From assembly GCA_964433135.1 (NCBI GenBank), contig CAYSQW010000002.1, positions 91,558-155,557 on the forward strand: DNA of 64,000 nt. The letters run 5' to 3'. This DNA is from CAYSQW01 sp964433135 (lineage in GTDB: Bacteria > Acidobacteriota > Aminicenantia > Aminicenantales > Aminicenantaceae). This document shows positions 25,701-33,012 of the stretch, piece after piece; within the stretch, counting starts at the first letter, position 1; every line of letters begins with the position of its first letter. A model generated the notes under the pieces. That model had not been told where the DNA came from and searched no databases. It worked only from the letters and a program-made list of their open reading frames with translations. The translations under genes were made by a program, and so were the position numbers.

Positions 25701-28700
25701 ATCTGTCCTTCGAAACCGCGGGTGGGAAGGTGAGCGGTTTCGGACGCATTCCGATGTCGGCCGTTCTCCCTGAAAAGGGAACTCCACCGGAGGCGGAAGC
25801 CCCTGAAATAGACGCCACCCTTCGATTGAACGGATTGGACCCGATTGCCTGGCTGCCACGGCCCGAGTCTGCGGCGTCCTCGGGTTTGCACGGTGAAATC
25901 ACCGGAATATTTAATATCGGAGGGCGGATCGACTCGATTGAGGCCTTGACGGTGGAGGGCGCTCTTTCCAGAATCGCTTTCAATTCAGCTGGGTTGAAGC
26001 TGGAAAATCCACGTGAAGTGCAGGCCAGGATATACGAGGGGCGTTTGATGATCGATCCACTCGAACTTGAAGGCGGAGACTCCAATCTGAGATTGCGGGC
26101 CGATATAAGCCTGCTTCCAGCCGCATCTTTCTCAGCGGAACTGAATGCCGGAATGGATGTGGCACTCTTCAATCCCTTGCTGGAAGGCCTGACCGCTGGA
26201 GGTCGGCTGGATCTGGCGCTGTCAGCCAAGGGAACGCTCGATGCCCCGATTGTCTCCGGTCGTGGCGGAGTATCCCAGGGTTATCTGGAATTCAAAGATT
26301 TCCCGCTGACGGTGACGGATATCAATGGCCCCTTTGAGATTTCTCCCAATCACGTAACGGCACATGGCTGGAAAGGGATCGGTAATGGAGGGGCTTTGGA
26401 TCTGGACGGAGACTTGGTGCACGACAGCTTTCAGATTCGCTCTGCGCGAGTGGACTTGCGTGCGGCAGGCGTGCCGATCGATACCCCGGAAGGACTGCAG
26501 GGCGTCGTTGGTGGTCGCATAGGGATGCAGGGAGATGGAACGGAGTGGCGAGTGACGGGTAACGTTCGCATGGAACGGGGATTCTTCGGGAAAACCGTCT
26601 ATCCCGGTGGGGAGCTTTTCGGGCTGATCGGTCGGCCCGCAGTCGGACAACCGGATCTGCCTCCCATCGTCCGGGACATCCGGCTGGATGTCCAGCTGGA
26701 GACGGTCGACGCCTTGGTGATCGAAAACAACCTGGCGGAACTCGAGATGTCGGGTAATATGCGCTTGACCGGGACGCCGGGAATGCCGCTTCTCACCGGA
26801 GGAATCTCGAACCGTTCGATCGGGGAGATCACATTCGGAGAGAGGCGTTTCGAAGTGGAAACCGTTGCCGTCGACTACAGCGAAGCGCCTCCCATGGAGG
26901 GACGCCTCAATCTTACGGGCCACACCCGTATGAAACATCTCTATGACGATCTTGATATCACGTTGACTCTCACCGGGCCTTTGAATCGTCTGGAATACAA
27001 TCTGGATTCCATACCGGCGCGTTCTCAGGGGGAGCTTGCCTCTCTGCTGATCACCGGGTATGGGACGGAAAAGCTCAAAAGCGAAACCGCCAACGTCATC
27101 GGCAGCCAGATGATCCTTTACTTCGCAAGCCCGCTGGCCTCCCCGGTGACGGATCGGATTCGGCGGTGGCTGGGAGCTGAGGAAGTCAGCCTGGAGCCCA
27201 TCAACATCGCCAGCGAGGAGGATCCCGGAGCCAGGTTCACATTTAGAAAGGGGCTGATCCGAAACGTTGATTTGATCTATTCGATCGACATTGCGAACAG
27301 TCAGGACCAAGCGTGGCTGCTCGAATATAGTCTCAGCCGCAATTTCTCGCTGTCAACCTTCCGGCGTGACGACGGCAGCTACGGCGGCAGTATCAGCAGC
27401 AGGTTCTCACTGGGAGGGTCTCGCGGGACGGGACCGAGGGGGAGAACGACATCGGGTCGGCGGGAATTGATCCGTCAAGTCGAATTCAAAGGAACGGGTT
27501 CAATTCCCATAGCCGAATTGAAAAAAGCCGCCCGATTGCAGAAGAAGGGGAAACCGTTTAATTATCACGATCTTCGGCGGTCTTCCGACCGTATCGAATC
27601 CCTTTATAAGCGTGCGGATTATATAGACATCGTGATCGATCCCCGTGTTTCCATCACGGGGGACCGGGCGGCGGATGTCACTTTCGAGATCGAACCCGGT
27701 CGGCGTGCCTCGCTCCGCATATCGGGAGATATGATAGAGAAAAAGCTGGAAAAGGAATTGATCGAAAACTGGAACGGTCGTCTCTCCACGGAGATGTCCC
27801 TTTCGGCCGCCGTGAGACGGATCAAAAATCACCTTATCGGGAAGGGATATTACGCGGCGGAGGTGGAATCGCGGGTGAAAGCGGGGAGAGAAGAAGAGAT
27901 CGTCTACGTTTTTCAGGTGAGGCGGGGACCACAATACCGTCTTCGCAATTTTCGGCTTACGGATGACAGCCCTGTGACGACGGAAGATGTTCTTGCCGCC
28001 CTGAAACGGATATCACCGCGGGAAGGCAAAGGGCCTTGGCTTTTACTGACCCGATTCTCCCAGGCAAAGACGCAGATCGGGGAGATGCTCGCCCGAAAAG
28101 GATACCGCGGCGCGGAGATCGGAAGGCCGATCGTCACCGCTGAGCCGAAGACCGGTGTCCTGGATGTTTTTCTTCCCCTGAAGTCGGGGGCGATCAGCCG
28201 TGTGGCGTCGGTGGAATTCAAGGACCCCCTGCCTTTTTCGGAACGGGAGTTGACGGGCGATCTTCTTTTAAGCCCGGGCGATGTCTTGGATCCCGACATC
28301 CTCATGGAAGACCGCCGCCGCTTGGATCGGATCTACCGTTCAATGGGGTATCAGGATATTCGAATCACGCCCGATCTCATCCCGCTTGCGGATACGGCGG
28401 ATCTTTCTCTTGTATACAGGATAGAGACGGGTGAGCCGCACCACATCGCACGGATCCGATTCTCAGGGAACCGGCATACTCCGGAACGGGTGATCCGAAG
28501 AGAAATGCTCTTCAAGGAAGGGGATCCCCTGAATATGGAAAAACTGATTCTCAGCCAGAAGCGGCTCTACCAGCTCGGGGTGTTTCGCTCAGTCAATATA
28601 CGACGGGATTCGGACGACATGGGAGGAACGCAGGCGACCGTGCTGATTGAAGTGGAGGAAGCGCCGCCGCTTACCATAGGATACGGGCTTCGCTACAACA

Positions 28701-29635
28701 CGGAAGAAAAGCTGGAAGGGTTCGGGCAGATTGACTTCAGCAATCTTATCGGCCGGGCAGGCAGGAGCTTGTTCTTTTACCGGCAGAACCAAAGGCAGAA
28801 AGATCTTCGGCTTTCCTTCAAATCGCCCTATCTTTTGGGGCGCAAGCTGGAAACTCTGCACTCCTTTTCCTACTTGGAAGAGATCGAGTCGATATTCAAA
28901 AGCAGGGAGATAGGGTACACGATCCAGCAGAAAATCGAACTTCCCTGGGCGTTTTCTCTTTCATACCTTTATCGGCTCAGCCGTATCCATACCTTTGAAC
29001 TGGAGTCCTTCGGTCCTTTCCCGTTTGATATAACCGTCTTTCTTTCCGAACTTCAAGTCTATCTGCTGCGCGATACGCGGGACAACAAGCTGAACGCCCG
29101 GAGTGGATCTTTTCACTCCCTCAGTTTGACGTACTCTCCCGCTTTTCTGGGTTCGGACCTCACATTCGTAAGCTTTTTCGGACAATCGTCCCTGTTCTTC
29201 GATCTGGGGCGCGGGTGGGTATGGGCTTCCAATCTCCGCCTTGGGCTGGCGGATGCTTTCGACCAGGTCCTGATTCCCAGCCGGAGGTTTTTTTCTGGGG
29301 GAGGAAACTCGTTGAGGGGTTTTCAGCGCGACATGGTAGGTCCTTACGATGAATTCTTCCAACAGTCGCTGGGGGGGGAAGGATTGCTGGTGATCAACCA
29401 GGAGCTCCGTTTCCCGGTATGGAGATGGTTGGGTGGGGTGTTTTTTTTTGACGCCGGAAACGTATACGCCGAACTTACGGATTTCAATCCGCGCGACCTT
29501 CGGTATGCCGTCGGAGCCGGGATCCGCATCGATATGCCTTTTGCGCTTATCCGGTTGGACTACGGACGGAATCTGGATCCTCTTCCATGGGAGAAGCGGG
29601 GGGGCTGGTTCTTCAGTCTCGGCCAATCTTTCTGA
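22763..29635 (+). CDS. TamB-BamA/TamA single-chain fusion (AsmA/TamB domain plus five POTRA and Omp85 barrel)
   Basis: The 2290-aa protein appears to span the whole envelope. A basic cytoplasmic N-terminus and an uncleaved transmembrane anchor (~27-46) are followed by a very long AsmA/TamB-like beta-repeat region and a TamB C-terminal domain (~1145-1550). A Gly/Arg linker leads to about five POTRA domains (~1570-1968), the last with GNRHTPERVIRREM. The C-terminal ~320 residues form an Omp85 beta barrel with the loop motif GGGNSLRGF near 2178 and a terminal aromatic residue (GQSF). TamA and TamB are normally two proteins of the outer and inner membrane whose ends meet in the periplasm; here they are joined in the matching orientation. 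Five POTRA domains is the BamA number (TamA has three). The ribosome site before ATG 22763 is weak. The likely role is outer-membrane protein insertion or lipid transport. Confidence 0.9.
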   Translation: MSEPKSGPAERKSRRASRWKRRFKHTVIFSSVVLILVVCAGIIIVHSRGFRNFLIQKVEQRLRVQSGMTLSVDRFQLWPFSLRATMDGVRLRALPESSGPLREAGVDRIEIDLGAATLLGGRFYLQSLSLLRPWGELSAPAASSIETGSVERTTPSHSPPSPQAAPMSWRIKRFRLEGGRLVFGDRVHSLDAALEEISAEMNYKAVSSMHIGLIRSGPGEIRYSDRAVSLSALTADFELGEEEIHFKTLSLESDPMDLNLKGWIRSFWNNPLLELETEGLVRLPALEALLGDDRSFAGELDLNGSIWGGAYDPEGEMNLTGRSLVLAGIPLDSVRAELSGKTSELELKFLQLDGAGGDISAQARIEMGESGVSSASLEWKSISLGELSSFLGVSPLGISACSDGHLSAQIHGWSLETLTGEGKAAFIPVGGSVAAGQGFGLQGRLDFSIANDRLALNTQDLKLNGHSLSLSAEIDREAIRRARFRFRSDELSRLPHQARVLLGPGAMESSFLQDIGMGGRITLTGNLSGKWHEPSGGLVFSGRDLRFGKNAADAVEGTLRLNGTGLELKRLSLQLPRGYLTAEGRMSYHPSNQAWGEAIAFSAEVRDIDLAPWAEAWFPELGVRGEGSATIEGSGSISNPDVKYLIDIKEGEIAGETFDSLAIEGRSADRWLEIRRLEAVKGKGSLNGELFFEPASHEYRIQLSTRNLDLESFAALQTSGLHPQGRLHILLEGAGNWDAPHFRMEVEGRSIRVNQAEWPLIRLEASADGIEARAHCRLPDGKAEIDVRIPLSGSRIVEGRLKTEALDFLAWMPAAEAAAFSSALSSTLEFYLPSDDWKKGWLTWKISEASVRYGNLFLRTMGPWSLDWERLELQLQDMKLAGPAFELAASGRIPLEYPVSSGIKMQGAGELSQLAFLLPGLNPEGILKGEGAINGSLNRPEINARIELENGSLEAEAGPFAISNAGMKVVIGDGWLNLENLSFETAGGKVSGFGRIPMSAVLPEKGTPPEAEAPEIDATLRLNGLDPIAWLPRPESAASSGLHGEITGIFNIGGRIDSIEALTVEGALSRIAFNSAGLKLENPREVQARIYEGRLMIDPLELEGGDSNLRLRADISLLPAASFSAELNAGMDVALFNPLLEGLTAGGRLDLALSAKGTLDAPIVSGRGGVSQGYLEFKDFPLTVTDINGPFEISPNHVTAHGWKGIGNGGALDLDGDLVHDSFQIRSARVDLRAAGVPIDTPEGLQGVVGGRIGMQGDGTEWRVTGNVRMERGFFGKTVYPGGELFGLIGRPAVGQPDLPPIVRDIRLDVQLETVDALVIENNLAELEMSGNMRLTGTPGMPLLTGGISNRSIGEITFGERRFEVETVAVDYSEAPPMEGRLNLTGHTRMKHLYDDLDITLTLTGPLNRLEYNLDSIPARSQGELASLLITGYGTEKLKSETANVIGSQMILYFASPLASPVTDRIRRWLGAEEVSLEPINIASEEDPGARFTFRKGLIRNVDLIYSIDIANSQDQAWLLEYSLSRNFSLSTFRRDDGSYGGSISSRFSLGGSRGTGPRGRTTSGRRELIRQVEFKGTGSIPIAELKKAARLQKKGKPFNYHDLRRSSDRIESLYKRADYIDIVIDPRVSITGDRAADVTFEIEPGRRASLRISGDMIEKKLEKELIENWNGRLSTEMSLSAAVRRIKNHLIGKGYYAAEVESRVKAGREEEIVYVFQVRRGPQYRLRNFRLTDDSPVTTEDVLAALKRISPREGKGPWLLLTRFSQAKTQIGEMLARKGYRGAEIGRPIVTAEPKTGVLDVFLPLKSGAISRVASVEFKDPLPFSERELTGDLLLSPGDVLDPDILMEDRRRLDRIYRSMGYQDIRITPDLIPLADTADLSLVYRIETGEPHHIARIRFSGNRHTPERVIRREMLFKEGDPLNMEKLILSQKRLYQLGVFRSVNIRRDSDDMGGTQATVLIEVEEAPPLTIGYGLRYNTEEKLEGFGQIDFSNLIGRAGRSLFFYRQNQRQKDLRLSFKSPYLLGRKLETLHSFSYLEEIESIFKSREIGYTIQQKIELPWAFSLSYLYRLSRIHTFELESFGPFPFDITVFLSELQVYLLRDTRDNKLNARSGSFHSLSLTYSPAFLGSDLTFVSFFGQSSLFFDLGRGWVWASNLRLGLADAFDQVLIPSRRFFSGGGNSLRGFQRDMVGPYDEFFQQSLGGEGLLVINQELRFPVWRWLGGVFFFDAGNVYAELTDFNPRDLRYAVGAGIRIDMPFALIRLDYGRNLDPLPWEKRGGWFFSLGQSF

Positions 29636-29649
29636 GGGGCTTTTCAGAA

Positions 29650-29682
29650 CCATGATGAGGAGGCGGCTTCATCATGGCTTTT
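29650..29682 (+). terminator. Probable terminator of the TamB-BamA gene
   Basis: A perfect 9-bp stem CCATGATGA (29650-29658) / TCATCATGG (29669-29677) with a 10-nt loop is followed by CTTTT, 15 nt after the stop codon. The stem is only moderately GC-rich and the T run is short. Confidence 0.5.
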
Positions 29683-29765
29683 GCCGTCGGCTCCGTTTCG
29701 TATTTCTGCGGAGGTTTTCTCGTCCAGAAAACTCGATCCAAGCGGAATCCATGAAGGGGGTCGCT

Positions 29766-30443
29766 TCAGCGCCGGGCGAGAAAATTGAGCAGGTTGCGGA
29801 CCTGGGGAGCTTCCGGAGCCTGAGGCGCGAGCTCAAGAAACTTAGTCAGGTGTACGATCGTAAGATCAAGGCGTTTCACCTGATAGTTGGCCATGCCCAG
29901 CTGATAGTGAGCGTAGGCGTGATCGGGTTTGATTTCCAGGCAGCGTTCGAAAGCGCTTATCGCCTCCCGGGTTTTTTTCATGAAACCCAGGATAATGCCT
30001 TTTTGGTAAAAACCCTCAGGGGATCCCGGAGCAAGTGACAGGCCCTTCTCATTAAGCTTCCATGCATCATCATACTGCTGGCGGTGAGTCTTGATCAGCG
30101 CTAATCCGAACGAACTCTCGGCCCATGATGGGGCGAGCTTAAATGCCTGTTCGAAATTGGATTGAGCGGCATCCAAGCGGTTCAATGCCACCAGCGTCCG
30201 CCCACGATGGTAGAAAGCCTGCTTGTGCTTGGGGTTTTTCTGGATCACGGCGTCGAAGCTGGCTTTGGCTTCTTCAAAGCGAAAAAGATTGTAGAGAACC
30301 AGCCCGCGTTGGAAAGGATCATCCGGAAGTACGATGTCCTGAACGGCGAGTATGGGCTGCATCGATCCGACGAGAAAGAGTATCAGGCACAGGGCACCCG
30401 CCGAGCCGACAGGTCGCCTTCGGTGTGGTTGTTTCTTGGGCAT
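29766..30443 (-). CDS. Exported TPR-repeat protein
   Basis: This 225-aa protein has a basic N-terminus and one hydrophobic segment (AGALCLILFLVGSMQPILA), which is a signal peptide or anchor. The rest consists of about five tetratricopeptide repeats from residue ~45 to 220, with phrases such as AFYHRGRTLVALNRLDAAQ and GLALIKTHRQQYDDA. TPR domains bind other proteins, so it is probably a periplasmic scaffold or co-factor. The ATG at 30443 follows GAGGT. It runs on the minus strand and converges on the TamB-BamA gene. Its partner cannot be told from the sequence. Confidence 0.8.
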   Translation of the reverse strand: MPKKQPHRRRPVGSAGALCLILFLVGSMQPILAVQDIVLPDDPFQRGLVLYNLFRFEEAKASFDAVIQKNPKHKQAFYHRGRTLVALNRLDAAQSNFEQAFKLAPSWAESSFGLALIKTHRQQYDDAWKLNEKGLSLAPGSPEGFYQKGIILGFMKKTREAISAFERCLEIKPDHAYAHYQLGMANYQVKRLDLTIVHLTKFLELAPQAPEAPQVRNLLNFLARR

Positions 30444-30542
30444 TATGACCTCATAGGGGATGCGTATGTTATCCCTACCTTCATCGACCGCCGATACGGA
30501 ACTTATCAGGAGCGGATTGTGAACGGCCGAGTTCCAACATCC

Positions 30543-30551
30543 ATTATAGCA
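30543..30551 (-). promoter_or_regulatory. Extended -10 promoter of the TPR gene
   Basis: On the minus strand the sequence reads TGCTATAAT, a perfect extended -10 (TGnTATAAT). There is no good -35, as is usual for this promoter class. It would start a leader of about 90 nt before the TPR start at 30443. Confidence 0.5.
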
Positions 30552-30698
30552 GAATACCGGTCATAGACCCACAATAAGAAAAAACGGGATCTCTATTGAA
30601 AATCACGGGATTCCGAAGCCCGGGGATGGGGGGGGTACGCTTTGCACGAAGAAAGCAAAGCCTTTGTCTTAAATCCATTATTCAGTCGAGGATTCCGT

Positions 30699-32933
30699 TC
30701 AATGAGGTTTATCGCCAGGCGGTTCTTCAACATCCTCGAGAGCGCTGGGCTCGAGCAGCTCACCGGCGAACAGGCTGGAGTTCTTGACGAACAGGACGGC
30801 GGGGAGATCTCCCGCGAGGGTTTCCATGTTCTCTGCGTAAGCTTTTTCCTTACCTGTCTCGGGAACCCCCAGACCCATGAAAACAATGTCGGCGTCCGCG
30901 CTCTTTTCATGGATCAGCTCAGGGATGCTTTTTTCTTTTGATTTGACGAACACGACCGGGTCGGCCTCGATGCGGACATAGGGGAGCAGTTCGCGCAGAA
31001 GTTTCTCGGTCCGTTGTTTCTTGGCCTCGGTGGAAACGATGCTCATGAGTTTGATGCCGGCGTCACGCCATTCCGGGTTCCGGGTGAGGAGATAGGCAAG
31101 GAGCAGCATGAGATCACCGTTTTTCTGGAGCCCTCCCCACCAGATGTGGATGCTGCGTTCCACGGACCTTCGGGGGAAAATGTGTTTGGGTTGGATCCGC
31201 CCGATGACCAAAGATTTGTGGATGGTTTCCAACCGGCGCATGACTTTCAGAAAATCGACCATCCTCTCTTTTCTATTAGGCCAGCCGATGAGAACGGTGT
31301 TGCTCTCCATGGCGGCCATCCCGTTTGCCTGGGTTACGCTGCAGATGCCGTCAACCACGTTCTGGACAACGTCGAATTCGGCGAATACCAGAAGCTCTTC
31401 CTCGTCCAGGATTCTCTGCATTTTTTTTTGTCTTGCCTCGAGATCCAGTTCACGGTTCATGAGATCGTCGACAACGAGTTCGCAGACCGTAACCACTCCG
31501 CGTCCCTGAGCAAAACAGTTACCGAAGCGGATAAGGTCCAACTGTTCCATGGGATCGGAAACGAAAACGAGGATGTGCGGCCGCCAATTGCGGGCGCTCA
31601 TGGGGCGTTTCGACAGTTTGATGAGAGCCCATCGGATCAATGACTCATACAGTCCGCGCCGGACATCGCCGCTACGGTTCAGACGTTCCCGGCGGGAAAG
31701 AAGGAGCCAGATCACCAGTTCGGCGGCGACGGCGATCGAGCCCGCCGTGGGGCTGATGAGGAATATGGCGAACACGCATCCCGCTCCCCCCAGCATATTT
31801 ATCTGCCAGGGAATCCTGAGCTTAGGGCGCCACGAGGAATCGCCGCTTATGTTTTCGAAAGCGGCTACCAGGTTCACCATCCCGTATACAGTGAGAAAAA
31901 AGATGGTCACGATGGTGGCGACGGTGTTCAAATTGCCGAGGAAAACAGCGGCCAATGCGATCGCAAGAGAAACGATCAAGCCGGGGATCAAGTCCTTTAT
32001 GCCGCCGGTCTGTTTGCCCAGGCTCCGGGGAACGATCCGATCGCGGGCGAGCGCCTGGAGGGTGCGAGGTGCGCCCAGGATGGAACCGACCGCGGAGGAA
32101 AAGATGGCGCCGAACAAACCCGGCATGATGATGAGCGCTCCCAAAGGAGCGATGCGCAGCCAGATAAGCGTGTCATTCCGCAGTGCGCTGCTGTCGGCTC
32201 CCAGCGCCAACAGTACGGGCAGGATCAGGTAGATGATGAAGCAGACCAGAACGGCCATGATGGATCCCAAGGGAATGGAGCTCTCCGGATTGCGGAGATC
32301 ACCCGAGAGTCCCAATCCGGCCATGACTCCGGTGACCGCGGGAAAAAAAATGGCGAAGCCCGCCCAGAAAGCGATTTCTCCGGAGGGAACGGTGTTCAAG
32401 ATGTGGTCCACACTCGTTCCCCGGGAAAGTGCGCCTACGGCCAGCGCGATCAAGGATACGAACACAAAAACCAAGACCGGAATCTGGATCTTGAGCGCGA
32501 CATTCGCACCGAGAAAAGCGAGTCCTCCCACCGCGATGACGATGACGAAAGCCGACCACTGTACCGAAACGTCCGGCCAGACGATGCGCAGCGTTTCGGC
32601 CAATCCGTACGCATAGAGGGTTACGGAGAATGTCTGGGACAAAAACAGCGGCAGCCCGATGGCGCCTCCCATCTCCAGGCCGAGGCTGCGGGAAATGATA
32701 TAATAGGCGCCGCCCGTTTCCACCCGGATATTGGTTGCCACGGATGAAAACGAGAGCGTCGTGATGATCGTGATCGCATTCGCGATGAAGACGATCAACA
32801 GCATCTGCTTGAGTCCCAAGTGGCCGACCAACCAACCGGATCGAAGGTACATGATGGCGCCCAAAATGGTCAGCGTGGTGGGGGTGAAAACCCCAAGAAA
32901 GGTGCCGAGCCGCCGTACGCTTTGCGTTTCCAT
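30699..32933 (-). CDS. SLC12-like cation-chloride cotransporter / APC-superfamily transporter
   Basis: The 744-aa inner-membrane protein has about 12 transmembrane helices in the first ~440 residues. The opening helix reads GVFTPTTLTILGAIMYLRSG, which matches the first helix of SLC12 (Na-K-Cl, K-Cl) carriers. GGAYYIISRSLG lies in the third helix region. The cytoplasmic C-terminal ~300 residues contain RPHILVFVSDP and LIRFGNCFAQGRGVVTV, matching the SLC12 C-terminal domain. General amino-acid permeases share the fold but lack this tail. It likely moves potassium or sodium with chloride, or a related solute; transport direction is unknown. The ATG at 32933 has no Shine-Dalgarno, and a TATAAT lies just 7 nt upstream, so the mRNA may be leaderless. 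Confidence 0.85.
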   Translation of the reverse strand: METQSVRRLGTFLGVFTPTTLTILGAIMYLRSGWLVGHLGLKQMLLIVFIANAITIITTLSFSSVATNIRVETGGAYYIISRSLGLEMGGAIGLPLFLSQTFSVTLYAYGLAETLRIVWPDVSVQWSAFVIVIAVGGLAFLGANVALKIQIPVLVFVFVSLIALAVGALSRGTSVDHILNTVPSGEIAFWAGFAIFFPAVTGVMAGLGLSGDLRNPESSIPLGSIMAVLVCFIIYLILPVLLALGADSSALRNDTLIWLRIAPLGALIIMPGLFGAIFSSAVGSILGAPRTLQALARDRIVPRSLGKQTGGIKDLIPGLIVSLAIALAAVFLGNLNTVATIVTIFFLTVYGMVNLVAAFENISGDSSWRPKLRIPWQINMLGGAGCVFAIFLISPTAGSIAVAAELVIWLLLSRRERLNRSGDVRRGLYESLIRWALIKLSKRPMSARNWRPHILVFVSDPMEQLDLIRFGNCFAQGRGVVTVCELVVDDLMNRELDLEARQKKMQRILDEEELLVFAEFDVVQNVVDGICSVTQANGMAAMESNTVLIGWPNRKERMVDFLKVMRRLETIHKSLVIGRIQPKHIFPRRSVERSIHIWWGGLQKNGDLMLLLAYLLTRNPEWRDAGIKLMSIVSTEAKKQRTEKLLRELLPYVRIEADPVVFVKSKEKSIPELIHEKSADADIVFMGLGVPETGKEKAYAENMETLAGDLPAVLFVKNSSLFAGELLEPSALEDVEEPPGDKPH

Positions 32934-32940
32934 AGAAGAG

Positions 32941-32946
32941 ATTATA
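32941..32946 (-). promoter_or_regulatory. -10 box giving a probable leaderless SLC12-like mRNA
   Basis: On the minus strand TATAAT ends 7 nt before the ATG at 32933. A transcript begun at the usual distance would start at or next to the A of ATG. The -35 region is weak. Confidence 0.4.
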
Positions 32947-33012
32947 TTGGAAGTCTTGAATCAGGTACAGAAAAATGATTACCGGTTCGGCTGGGAAAAT
33001 AAAAAGATTCGA

